Shown one piece after another: positions 15,918 through 24,758 of a stretch of 64,000 nt of DNA (positions are counted from its first letter, which is position 1; each line of letters starts with the position of its first letter). The notes beneath the pieces were generated by a model, which saw nothing but the letters and a program-made list of their open reading frames with translations, was not told the DNA's origin and searched no databases. The stretch covers positions 95,385 to 159,384 of the forward strand of contig JVKM01000056.1 of assembly GCA_001072465.1 (NCBI GenBank), read 5' to 3'. The stretch is from Xylanimonas cellulosilytica (GTDB lineage: Bacteria; Actinomycetota; Actinomycetes; Actinomycetales; Actinomycetaceae). Position numbers and translations under genes: made by a program.

Positions 15918-18900
15918 GTGAACCTCAAGCGAATGCTTGCCGGTTGTGCGGTCGCTACGGCACTGGTGCTCGCACCCATGAGCGCCCCCAGTTTTGCCGA
16001 CGCAGCACCAGCGCCTACCGGCGTCCCCGCAGCGGTACCACTGAGCTCCACCCCCAAGATCGCCAAGTGGCAAGAACTCCAGTACGGCATGTTCATGCAC
16101 TTTGGCGTCTACTCCGTCTACGGCGGCTACTACAACGGCCACCGCCAGGGCATGGGCTACCCCGAGCAGATCAAGGCCTGGGAGAACATCCCCACCGACG
16201 ACTACCTGCTCAAGGCCAAGGACCTGGCCGCGAACTTCGATGCCTCCGCCATCTGCAAGACGGTCCACGACTCGGGTATGAAGTACCTGATGATCACGTC
16301 GAAGCACCACGACGGCTTCGCCATGTGGGACACGAAGACGACCGACTACAACATCGTCAAACAGTCCAAGTATGGCAAGGACCCGATGAAGGAGCTGTCC
16401 ACCGAGTGCAACAAGCTCGGTGTCAAGCTCGCTTTCTACTTCTCGATCATCGACTGGACCAAGCAGACCCCCGAGCCCTACGGCAACGTCAACCCCATCG
16501 ATGAAGATCTGATGACGACCGTCATCAAGCCCCAGCTGACCGAGCTCCTCACCAACTACGGCCCGATCGCCGAGCTCTGGTTCGACATGGGCGGCCCCAC
16601 CGCCGAGCAGTCCCAGCGCATGGCCCAGTGGGTCCACGAGCTCCAGCCCGAGACGATGGTCAACTCGCGCGTGTGGAACAAGGCCGGCGACTTCGAGGTC
16701 GGCGGCGACAACTCGGTGACCACGGACTTCCACATGGGGCCCTGGGAGTCGATTCGCTCGATCTACCCGGCCTGCTGGGGATACTGCTCGTGGGCGAACC
16801 GCGACGATAACGCGAAGAGCTACAAGGAACGCGAGCTGGTCAACAACCTCATCGGCACGGTCGCCTCGGGTGGCCAGTTCGCCTACAACATCGGCCCCAA
16901 GGGGGACGGCACGATCGAGGCCTTCGACGCCGGCGTCGTCACCGAGGTCGGCCAGTGGATGCAGCGTCACCCCGACGCCATTACGGGAGCTCGCCCGACC
17001 TGGTACCCTGCTCCCGCCTGGGGCAAGGTTATGACCAAGGGCAACGACCTGTACTTCTTCCCCGAGCTGTGGAGCCCCGGCAAGACGCTGACGCTTCCCA
17101 GCGTCGGTGGCCACGTCACCGCCGTCACCGTGGACGGCACCGACCGCTCCCTCGAGTTCACCCAGGACGGCACCACGCTCACGGTGACCATGTCGGGTGA
17201 GAACCCGGAGCCGAACCTGCGCCCCGTCGTCAAGGTCAGCTTCGATGCCGCCCCCACCTACGTGCCCACGCAGACGGTCACCGCCGTCGACGGCGCGACC
17301 ATCTCCTCGGAGCAGTTCTTTGGACGAGCCTCCGCACTGCGCTACTCCGGCGCGCAGGCCTACGACGCCTACCTGGTGAACAAGACGGACAAGGCCATCA
17401 CCGACCTCGCCCTGAAGTTCTCGGGCAACTTCGACGCCTCCACGACCTACAAGATCACCCTCGGGACCACCTCCATCGAGGTGACCGGCGCGCAGATCGA
17501 GGCCGGCGAAGTCGGCGAGGGCCTCAGCCTCGAGCCCGGCAAGGTCACGCCCCTGCGCCTCGAACTGGCACACCCCTCCTACTACGCCAACCCGATCGGC
17601 CTGCGCTCCGTGAGCGCGACCCTGCACGTCTATGGTGAGAACGCGGCCACTCAGCCTCCCGTCATCGCCACGGACCCCTCCTCGGTCTCCGTCAAGGCGG
17701 GGGAGAGCGCCACCTTCACCGTCGTCGCCTCGGGCCGACCGGCCGCCACCATTCAGTGGTACCGCGTCCCCAAGGGTGCGAGCGAAGGAACGGCGATTCC
17801 GGACGCTACGAACGCCATGTACACCCTGACGACGACGCTCGAGGATGACGGCGCACAGTTCTACGCCGTTGCCACGAACGCCAACGGCTCCACGACCTCC
17901 CAGCGCGCGACCCTGACCGTCACCAAGGGCAGCGACAACCTCGCCCTCAACAAGACGGCCACCATGTCCTCGACCGGCTGGGGCGGCACCGCCTCGCGCG
18001 CCGTCGACGGCAACACCGACGGCGTGTGGGACAACGGCTCGGTCGCCCACACCGGCAAGCAGGCCAACCCCTGGTGGGAGGTCGACCTCGGCGAAACCCA
18101 CCCCCTGGGCGTCGTCAACGTCTGGAACCGCTCCTCCTCCGACAACTGCCAGGGAATCTCCTGCGACCAGCGTCTGCACGACTTCTGGGTCGTCGCCTCC
18201 GAGACGCGCCTCGACGCTTCCTTTAATCCCGCCACGGCTGGCGCAGTCGACGGCGTCCACATGATCAAGGTCGACGGAGTCGGCGGCCGCCCGAGCGCAG
18301 TTGACTTCGAGGGCTTCGATGCTCGCTTCATCCGCGTCATCCAGCCCACCGAGTTCGGTGAGTTCGCGCTCGCGGAGGTCGAGGCCTTCGCGGCTGCTGC
18401 CCCCACCCCGGATCCCGGCGATCAGGAACCCCCGGTCATCAAGCCGCTGACCGTCACCGCCAGCCCCGCTGAAGACGCACAGATCTCGGGCGATGGCGCC
18501 TTCCGTACCGTGACAGCGAAGGAAGGCACGCAGGTCACGATCAAGGCCGAGGCGAGCGGCAAGCCAGCCCCGACCCTGTTCTGGCAGATCAAGCGCGAGG
18601 GCTCCGATTCGTGGGCGATCATCGAAGAGGAGAACGGCCCCGAGCTGACCCTCACGATCGACGGTGAGAACAATGGCTCGGTCATCCGCGTCATGGCCAT
18701 GAACGAGGCCGGGTTCGCTGAATCGGGTCTCGTGACCCTCGCCCTGGCCGAGGAGCCGGCACCCGAGCCCGAGCCCAGCCCGGATCCGACCCCGGACCCC
18801 GCACCCACGCCGGATCCGACCCCGGACCCGGCGCCCGCTCCCGATCACACGGTGGGCACCTGGATGAACGACGGCGCCGGCTGGTGGTGGAAGATCAGCG

Positions 18901-19466
18901 CCGGCGGCTACGCCAAGAACGAGACCCTCACGCTCGGTGGCAACGTGTACCGCTTCGACCAGAACGGCTACATGCTGACCGGCTGGGTCTACTGGGATGG
19001 CGCGTGGCGCTACCACAATGGCGCAGGAGCGCAGGTCACCGGATGGGTCAACCTGGGTGGCTCGTGGTTCTACCTGATGCCAGAGACCGGTGCGATGGTC
19101 ACCGGCTGGCAGATGGTGGGAGACAAGTGGTTCTTCTTCGCCTCTAACGGTGTCATGATGACCGGCTGGCTCTACACGGGCGGCGCGTGGTACTACCTGG
19201 ATCCGTCCGGCGCGATGCACACCGGCTGGCTTCAGCTGGGCTCGCACTGGTACCTGATGAGCGACAGTGGCGCCATGACGATCGGATGGAAGCCGCTGGG
19301 CAGCACCTGGTACTACTTCGGTGCCTCGGGCCAGATGGCCACCGGCTGGCAGCAGATCGGCGGCGTCTGGTACTACTTCGGGACCGGAGGCGACATGTAC
19401 ACGGGCGGCCACTGGATTGGGTGGCGCTGGTACACCTTCGGCAGTGACGGACGCTGGCTGGGGTGA
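15918..19466 (+). CDS. Secreted multidomain alpha-L-fucosidase (GH29) with wall-binding repeats
   Basis: The 1182-residue exported enzyme should remove L-fucose from host glycans such as mucin or blood-group structures. In order it has: a signal peptide (LKRMLAGCAVATALVLAPMSAPSFADA); a GH29 catalytic domain, about residues 45-400, with MHFGVYSVYGG, TSKHHDGFAMWDT and probable nucleophile Asp223 in ELWFDMGG; an all-beta domain; an Ig-like domain near 580-670; an F5/8 type C (discoidin, carbohydrate-binding) domain near 672-827; a second Ig-like domain; a PDPTPDPAP linker near 945-980; and about ten 20-residue GW/aromatic repeats to the C-terminus, of the choline-binding/glucan-binding type, which should hold it at the cell surface. 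The GTG at 15918 is chosen because GAAAGGA precedes it and the signal peptide begins there. Confidence 0.9.
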   Translation: MNLKRMLAGCAVATALVLAPMSAPSFADAAPAPTGVPAAVPLSSTPKIAKWQELQYGMFMHFGVYSVYGGYYNGHRQGMGYPEQIKAWENIPTDDYLLKAKDLAANFDASAICKTVHDSGMKYLMITSKHHDGFAMWDTKTTDYNIVKQSKYGKDPMKELSTECNKLGVKLAFYFSIIDWTKQTPEPYGNVNPIDEDLMTTVIKPQLTELLTNYGPIAELWFDMGGPTAEQSQRMAQWVHELQPETMVNSRVWNKAGDFEVGGDNSVTTDFHMGPWESIRSIYPACWGYCSWANRDDNAKSYKERELVNNLIGTVASGGQFAYNIGPKGDGTIEAFDAGVVTEVGQWMQRHPDAITGARPTWYPAPAWGKVMTKGNDLYFFPELWSPGKTLTLPSVGGHVTAVTVDGTDRSLEFTQDGTTLTVTMSGENPEPNLRPVVKVSFDAAPTYVPTQTVTAVDGATISSEQFFGRASALRYSGAQAYDAYLVNKTDKAITDLALKFSGNFDASTTYKITLGTTSIEVTGAQIEAGEVGEGLSLEPGKVTPLRLELAHPSYYANPIGLRSVSATLHVYGENAATQPPVIATDPSSVSVKAGESATFTVVASGRPAATIQWYRVPKGASEGTAIPDATNAMYTLTTTLEDDGAQFYAVATNANGSTTSQRATLTVTKGSDNLALNKTATMSSTGWGGTASRAVDGNTDGVWDNGSVAHTGKQANPWWEVDLGETHPLGVVNVWNRSSSDNCQGISCDQRLHDFWVVASETRLDASFNPATAGAVDGVHMIKVDGVGGRPSAVDFEGFDARFIRVIQPTEFGEFALAEVEAFAAAAPTPDPGDQEPPVIKPLTVTASPAEDAQISGDGAFRTVTAKEGTQVTIKAEASGKPAPTLFWQIKREGSDSWAIIEEENGPELTLTIDGENNGSVIRVMAMNEAGFAESGLVTLALAEEPAPEPEPSPDPTPDPAPTPDPTPDPAPAPDHTVGTWMNDGAGWWWKISAGGYAKNETLTLGGNVYRFDQNGYMLTGWVYWDGAWRYHNGAGAQVTGWVNLGGSWFYLMPETGAMVTGWQMVGDKWFFFASNGVMMTGWLYTGGAWYYLDPSGAMHTGWLQLGSHWYLMSDSGAMTIGWKPLGSTWYYFGASGQMATGWQQIGGVWYYFGTGGDMYTGGHWIGWRWYTFGSDGRWLG
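18840..19463 (+). repeat. Tandem GW/aromatic wall-binding repeats of the fucosidase
   Basis: About ten diverged units of roughly 20 residues (60 bp), each with the pattern TGW(x)6-8WYYL/F(x)4-6GxM, run from about residue 975 to the end. They belong to the cell-wall-binding/choline-binding repeat superfamily. The ligand on this organism's surface is unknown. Confidence 0.8.
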
Positions 19467-19510
19467 TGCTCAGCTGAGAGCCGGGAGATAACAACTCCCG
19501 TCCGCACGCA

Positions 19511-19547
19511 GTGGGGGTGGAGTTCCAATCGGAACGTCCACCCCCAC
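19511..19547. terminator. Bidirectional hairpin between convergent fucosidase and kinase genes
   Basis: A 16-bp stem (19511-19526 against 19531-19547, with one bulged G) and a 4-nt loop lie midway between the two stop codons. No long T-tract is seen on either side. Confidence 0.65.
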
Positions 19548-19572
19548 CGTCGTGTTGTGCGTGTGCGTCTGG

Positions 19573-21219
19573 TCAGCCCTCAAGCGGAGCGATCCACCGG
19601 ATCTGGGTGCCCACCCCGCCCTCGCCGCTGCCGGCATCGAACGAGCCGCGGTGTCGTCGTGCACGTTCCGCCATGTTTGCCAAGCCGGAGTTGCGGGTAC
19701 GTGATGGGTCGATGCCACGACCGTCGTCGGTGATCGTGATGCGCACGCGCCCCGATTTGCCCCGCCCCGACACATCGACGCACACGGCCGCTGCGGTCGC
19801 GTGGGCGTGGCGGGCGATATTAGACAGGCCTTCGCGCACGATCGCAACGACATCGTCGGACAGGTCCGGGTCGACGCGACCGTCGAACTCGTCGATGACG
19901 ATGAGCTCGTTATCCAGGTCCGAGTTGATGGCGCTGCCGTCAAGCGTGATGAGCAGCGAGGGCGCAAAACCGAGGGCGGAACGCGTCAGCGACGATTCGC
20001 GGCGGATTCTCTCCACCAGGCCGACGGCCTTGTCGCGCTCGCGTAGGTTGTGCACAATCGTGCGGATCTGACGCACGGCCTCGTCGATTGAGGCGAGCGA
20101 CGAATCGATGAGGGACTCGAGGGCAGCCGGGTCCGTCTGGCCTGCAGCGACCTTCTGCTTGGCCGCATCCAGGGCCATGCCGGTCGCAAACAGCTGCTGG
20201 ATGGCAAAGTCGTGGAGGTCGCGCCCGATACGGTCGCGCTCGTCTAGCAGTGCGGCCACGTCCTGCGCGTGGCGAGCCGACGCGAGCTCGAGGGCGAGCG
20301 TGGCCTGGGAAGCGAGGGATTCCGCGAGCGAAAGCTCGGAACTGTCGAACTCGGGGGCGCCAATCTGGCGCAGCAGGATGAGCACACCGGAGGAGACGCC
20401 ACGCGAACGCAGGGGCGCGTACAGGGCCGATCCGAAGGCGGCCAGCTGGGGAACTCGCATGGTCTGTGCGCGAGACATGGAGTCCACAATCATGCCGGTA
20501 CCTTCGTGCAACACGCTCATTGCGCGTCCCTCCGGAGGGAACGTGATGCCCAGGAGGCTCGATGCGTTCTTTCCGTCGACGATTTCGGCAGCCCACGTGT
20601 CGCCGACGGACTGCAGGACGATGATGGCGGTGTCCGCGTGGGACACTTCGCGCACGGTCTTGGCAATGAGCTCGAGCGCCTCCTCCTCATCGGCGCCCTC
20701 CAGCATGGTGGTCGTCAGCGACTGAGAGGCGCTGATCCACCGCTCGGTGCGCTTCGAGTCCGCGTACAGGTGCGCGTTTTCAACGGCGATGCCAGCGGCG
20801 GGTGCGAGCGCGCTGAGGACGGCGGCATCGGCGGACGAATACCCGCCCGCCTTCCCACACAGGTACAGGCGTCCGTAGACCTGCTCGTGTACGAGGATCG
20901 AGACGCCCAGGAACGGGGGAGTGGAAGCGGGCAGATCAAGGTCGGGTGCGTCCGACGGCGAGTTGACGAGGAGAGGCACGCTCGCGGGAATCGCCGTCAT
21001 GAGAGACTCGGGCACCTCGGGGATCGGGCCGTCCTCGTGGAACTCGAGTTGCAGGGTGGTGGCCCCCCACGTGTCGAGGACGGAGAGGGTGGCGTGCGGA
21101 GACGACGTCAGGGCGCAGGCCTGGTCCACGAAGTTTTGCAGGCCTGCCTTCAAGTCCAGGGAGCTGGTGAGGTCCAGGGCCGCTTTCAGCAGCGTGAAGT
21201 CTGTAGAGTCGGTGCTCAT
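19573..21219 (-). CDS. DevS/DosT-like two-GAF sensor histidine kinase
   Basis: The 548-residue protein has GAF 1 (about residues 15-150), GAF 2 (about 170-320), a HisKA_3 dimerisation domain with phospho-acceptor His in DRIGRDLHDFAIQQLF, and an HATPase domain ending DDGRGIDPSRTRNSGLANM. There is no membrane segment. This is the architecture of mycobacterial DevS/DosT; the GAF 1 sequence FLGVSILVHEQVYGRLYLCGK resembles theirs. As I recall it, the DevS heme-ligand His lies just before that segment, but here the stretch reads PASTPPFLGV with no His. It may therefore sense something other than heme-bound O2. The ATG at 21219 has GGAGGAAC before it and overlaps the cydC stop codon (ATGA), so the kinase is made with CydDC. 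Confidence 0.88.
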   Translation of the reverse strand: MSTDSTDFTLLKAALDLTSSLDLKAGLQNFVDQACALTSSPHATLSVLDTWGATTLQLEFHEDGPIPEVPESLMTAIPASVPLLVNSPSDAPDLDLPASTPPFLGVSILVHEQVYGRLYLCGKAGGYSSADAAVLSALAPAAGIAVENAHLYADSKRTERWISASQSLTTTMLEGADEEEALELIAKTVREVSHADTAIIVLQSVGDTWAAEIVDGKNASSLLGITFPPEGRAMSVLHEGTGMIVDSMSRAQTMRVPQLAAFGSALYAPLRSRGVSSGVLILLRQIGAPEFDSSELSLAESLASQATLALELASARHAQDVAALLDERDRIGRDLHDFAIQQLFATGMALDAAKQKVAAGQTDPAALESLIDSSLASIDEAVRQIRTIVHNLRERDKAVGLVERIRRESSLTRSALGFAPSLLITLDGSAINSDLDNELIVIDEFDGRVDPDLSDDVVAIVREGLSNIARHAHATAAAVCVDVSGRGKSGRVRITITDDGRGIDPSRTRNSGLANMAERARRHRGSFDAGSGEGGVGTQIRWIAPLEG

Positions 21220-22970
21220 TGTTCCTCCTGGTTCAGGGCCCAGCGGTAGGTGGGCAGGGCCTGCAGGACCTCGTCGTGTGTGCCGCGCGCGGCGATCGTC
21301 GCGCACTGGCCGGGCTCGGGCGCGGCCAGGACAATGACGTGATCGGCCTGGTCCAGGGCGCTCAAGCGGTGGGTGACCACCAGGGTAGCCCGGTCGGGCG
21401 AGCGCGTCAGCAACGTTTCCATGAGGCGGTCGGCCGTCGCCGCGTCGAGGTGTTCGGAGGCCTCGTCGAGAGCCATGATCGGGGCGGGAGCGGCGAGAGC
21501 CCTGGCCATGAGAAGGCGGCGGCGCTCGCCGCCAGACACGGTCGTGCCTCCGGAGCCGATCACGGTGTCGAGTCCATCGGGCAGGGACTGGAGCCACTGT
21601 GCGAGGCCGGCTTGGGCCAGGAGTTCCGACGCCTCGTCCCGGGTGAGAGACGCGCGGGCGACCCGCAGGTTTTCGTAGATGGTGGTGGCGAAGACGTGCG
21701 CGTCCTCGGCAGTCATCGTGATGCGCGAGGTCAGCTGGTCACGGTCAGCTCCCCACGCGGGAACGCCGTTGATCAGAGCGCTGCCCGACTTGGGCGGGAT
21801 GATCCCCGTGAGGGTCGCCAGCAGCGTCGTCTTCCCGATGCCCGAAGGGCCGACAATCGCGAGCGACGATCCGGGGCGCAACGTGAGCGAGATACCTGTT
21901 GCGAGCGTCGGGCCTCCCGGCCACCCAATGGCGAGATCGCGTGCCTCGATGACGGTGGCTCCCTCCGGGATGTCGTGGGGCTGCGCCGGTGCCTCCTCGT
22001 CCAGGAGCGAACAGATGCGCGTCGCGGCCTGGGCGCTGCGCACAAGCTGGGAGGCAGCGGGCGTCAGCTCGGCGACCCCCTCGAAGGAGGACAGCGGGAC
22101 GAGGACGATGACAGCCAGGAGGACCTGAGCGAGGGCCCCCGACGTCGTCTGCGGGATCCCGATCAGGAGGGCGCCGATCACCGCGACGCCCATCGCACAC
22201 ACGTCAAGGCCTCGCGCGAAGGCGGACAGGCGCGCCGAGCGGGCCAGAGCGGCGCTCAGGGCAGCCTCGGAATCGCCGAGCGAGCGGCGCGCGCGATCCA
22301 GCGTGCCCGCCATCGACAGCTCGGTGGCGCCCTCGAGGATCGCGAGTGAGGTCGCTGCGATATCGGTGCGAGCCTCGGCGCCCTGACTTTCGGCCATGCG
22401 CACCGAGCGGGCGATGAGGGCCGGGGCGATGACGCCCGAGACGACGAGGCTGATCGCCAGGATGAGGCCCGCTGCCGGGGAAATGATCGTGATGACGCCG
22501 ACCGTGCCAACCCCGACGATTGCCGCAACGAGCGCCGGCAGGAGAGTCTTGACGACGACGTTGCCGACCTCATCAACGTCGGCTCCCGCGCGGGTCATGA
22601 GATCGCCGCGTCGCAGCGTCGACAGCTTCGTGCCGGGAGCTGTGGCCAACTCGTCGTACAGGTTGTTACGGAGGCTATCCATGCCCGTCAGCGCGACCTT
22701 GTGGGAGGCCAGGCGCGACAGGTAGCGAGCGAGGGCGCGCGAGACGCCGAACAGTCGGACCGAGGTGGCGGCGACCGTCAGGTAGAGCACCGGGGGTTGC
22801 TGGGAGGCGCGTGCGATGAGCCAGGCGGCGGTGCCGCCGAGAGCGATTGCAGCGCTGAGGGCGGTGACGCCGAGAAGCAACGACAGAGCGAAACCCGAGC
22901 GCGAGACTTTGAGCATGGAGATGCATCGGCGCAGCGCAGCGGATTCGGAGCGGGTGAGAAAGAGCTTCAT
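21216..22970 (-). CDS. cydC: Thiol reductant ABC exporter subunit CydC
   Basis: CydC pairs with CydD in an ABC transporter that exports glutathione/cysteine and is needed to assemble cytochrome bd; it also binds heme in E. coli. The 584-residue protein has an N-terminal membrane domain (helices around residues 22-70, 135-185 and 245-290) and an ATPase domain from about 345 with Walker A GPSGIGKTTLL, signature SGGERRRLLMARAL and Walker B PIMALDEASEHLD. It overlaps cydD and the kinase gene by 4 bp at each end, so three genes form one coupled unit. Confidence 0.9.
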   Translation of the reverse strand: MKLFLTRSESAALRRCISMLKVSRSGFALSLLLGVTALSAAIALGGTAAWLIARASQQPPVLYLTVAATSVRLFGVSRALARYLSRLASHKVALTGMDSLRNNLYDELATAPGTKLSTLRRGDLMTRAGADVDEVGNVVVKTLLPALVAAIVGVGTVGVITIISPAAGLILAISLVVSGVIAPALIARSVRMAESQGAEARTDIAATSLAILEGATELSMAGTLDRARRSLGDSEAALSAALARSARLSAFARGLDVCAMGVAVIGALLIGIPQTTSGALAQVLLAVIVLVPLSSFEGVAELTPAASQLVRSAQAATRICSLLDEEAPAQPHDIPEGATVIEARDLAIGWPGGPTLATGISLTLRPGSSLAIVGPSGIGKTTLLATLTGIIPPKSGSALINGVPAWGADRDQLTSRITMTAEDAHVFATTIYENLRVARASLTRDEASELLAQAGLAQWLQSLPDGLDTVIGSGGTTVSGGERRRLLMARALAAPAPIMALDEASEHLDAATADRLMETLLTRSPDRATLVVTHRLSALDQADHVIVLAAPEPGQCATIAARGTHDEVLQALPTYRWALNQEEQ

Positions 22971-24643
22971 GCGCGTGCCTCCTCGTCAGCGGCCGAGCGA
23001 ACGTCGATGACAGCATCAGCTGCCTCCATCATGGCTGCGCGGTGCGCGATGACGATGACGGTGCGTCCCGCGTCCCGCATCGCGTTGATGGCGCGCACGA
23101 CGGTTTCTTCGCTGACGGCATCCAAGTGGGCGGTCGGTTCGTCGAGGATGACGATCTGGGAGTGGGCGGCGAGCGCGCGTGTGAGCGCCAGGCGCTGGCG
23201 CTGACCGACGGACAGGCCGACGCCGCCGGAGCCGATGACACTGTTCCATCCCTCGGGGGTGGTGGCCACAACGGTATCGAAGCCGGTCGCCTGAGCCGCG
23301 GCGGTCAGGGCGTCGAGGGGCAGATCGCCCATGTTGTCCAGGATCGTACCGGGAACCAGCGTGGGGGATTGCGGAACCCACGAGATCTGGCGACGCCAGC
23401 TGGCAGGATCGATATCCGACAGGGCGATCTCGTCGTCGGTCGATGCCGAGGCCGACTGGCGCAGGGCGATCCGGCCCGCATCCGGGGCCATGTCGGCCAG
23501 CAGGCACGACACGATTGTCGACTTGCCGGCGCCGGAAGGACCGGACAGAGCCGTCACGAGGCCCGGTGCGATAATGCCCGTGGTCGGGGCGGGAGCCCAT
23601 GCGCCACGAGCACGCACGCCGACGCCGTCCAGAACGATGTCGGTGTGTGTCATGTCGGGGCACGCGCCGCTTCCCGGGGAGGTAACAGCCTCGGCCTCTT
23701 CGATGATGTCGAAAGCGGCCTTCGAGGCTGTCACGCCGTTCGCTGACGCGTGGAACTGCGCGCCGACCTGGCGCAGAGGCTCGAATACCTCGGGCGCAAG
23801 CATGATGACCGCGAGGCCGTGGAACAGCGAAATGTTGCCAAACACGAGGCGCATGCCGACCTCGACAGCCACGAGAGCCACCGACAGGGTCGTGAGAAAC
23901 TCGAGCACGCCGCCTGACAGGAACGCGACGCGAAGCGTGGCCATCGTGGCCTTCGTATTCGCGGCACCCAGAGCGTGCAGGTGTGTGCGCGGTGCCTTTT
24001 CGCGTCCGAGACCGCGGAGCGTGGGAAGACCCGACATGAGGTCGAGGAGCTGGGCGGTCAGGCGCTTCATCGACGCGAGCTTGTCCTCCGAGGCCGCCTG
24101 CGTAAAACGCCCGATGAGAATCATGAAGATCGGGATCAGAGGGATAACGATGAGGGCGATGAGCGCGGACCAGAAGTCGAGCAGAAGAATGACGCCGAGG
24201 GCCGCCGGGGTCACCGTGCACACGAGGACGAGCTGGGGCAGGAAGGACACGAAGTAGGGGCGCAGATCCTCGAGCCCGGTCGACAGCAGGGTCGTCGTCT
24301 CCGCGCCCTTGGTCGCCCTCCAACGAGGCCCCAGCGTGACGCTTGCATCGACGACGCGTCCGCGCAGCTCCCTGACCGCGGCGGCGGCCGCGCGAGTGCT
24401 CACCGCCTCACGGGCGGCGACGATCAGCGCGCGGCAGGCGAACACGGCCGCAATACCCACAATGAAGGGCCAGACGTCGGTGAGGGACGCAGTGCCCGAG
24501 ACGACGGGGGAGAGGGCTGCGGAAATGAGAAGCGCCTGGGCGAGAACCAACAGCGCGGTCAACGTCCCCAGAAGGGCCGTCACAGCGATGGGGCCGCGCG
24601 CCGAGCGGGCATAACGCAACAAGCGAGGATCAAAGGGACGCAC
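22967..24643 (-). CDS. cydD: Thiol reductant ABC exporter subunit CydD
   Basis: This is the second half of the heterodimeric CydDC exporter. Residues about 20-330 form the membrane domain. The ATPase domain carries Walker A GPSGAGKSTIVSCLLAD, signature LSVGQRQRLALTRAL and Walker B IVILDEPTAHLD. Length 558 is normal. The start is 115 bp downstream of cydB, separated by the hairpin at 24711-24745, so cydDC may have its own promoter or be read through at a reduced level. Confidence 0.9.
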   Translation of the reverse strand: MRPFDPRLLRYARSARGPIAVTALLGTLTALLVLAQALLISAALSPVVSGTASLTDVWPFIVGIAAVFACRALIVAAREAVSTRAAAAAVRELRGRVVDASVTLGPRWRATKGAETTTLLSTGLEDLRPYFVSFLPQLVLVCTVTPAALGVILLLDFWSALIALIVIPLIPIFMILIGRFTQAASEDKLASMKRLTAQLLDLMSGLPTLRGLGREKAPRTHLHALGAANTKATMATLRVAFLSGGVLEFLTTLSVALVAVEVGMRLVFGNISLFHGLAVIMLAPEVFEPLRQVGAQFHASANGVTASKAAFDIIEEAEAVTSPGSGACPDMTHTDIVLDGVGVRARGAWAPAPTTGIIAPGLVTALSGPSGAGKSTIVSCLLADMAPDAGRIALRQSASASTDDEIALSDIDPASWRRQISWVPQSPTLVPGTILDNMGDLPLDALTAAAQATGFDTVVATTPEGWNSVIGSGGVGLSVGQRQRLALTRALAAHSQIVILDEPTAHLDAVSEETVVRAINAMRDAGRTVIVIAHRAAMMEAADAVIDVRSAADEEARA

Positions 24644-24710
24644 GTATCTATTGTGCCTTAAATCGGCTCGTCATGGGCCAAAGGTCCCCATCCTCGTGGC
24701 GTGACAACAA

Positions 24711-24745
24711 ACGCGCCCGGCCCCTGCATGAGGGACCGGGCGCGT
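24711..24745 (-). terminator. Hairpin between cydB and cydD
   Basis: A 10-bp outer stem (24711-24720 with 24736-24745) and an inner CCCT/AGGG pairing around GCATG lie just after the cydB stop codon. On the minus strand the following bases are T-rich (TTGTTGTC). It may partly terminate the cydAB message before cydDC. Confidence 0.6.
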
Positions 24746-24758
24746 CGTGATGCGAGGA

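Noticed and set aside
15864..19412. 1182-codon open frame on the minus strand opposite the fucosidase
   Set aside because: A shadow of GC-rich codon use: it is low in complexity, rich in Gly/Val/Asp/Arg, has no family motif, and covers a gene with clear domains on the other strand.
18840..19463. CRISPR array suggested by regular ~60-bp spacing
   Set aside because: The units are coding, in frame, diverged and contiguous; there are no constant repeats with unique spacers.
21220..21597. Extended N-terminus of the histidine kinase (126 more codons)
   Set aside because: It lies inside cydC in another phase, is Arg/Pro/Gly-rich and non-domain-like; the ATG at 21219 has a strong ribosome site.
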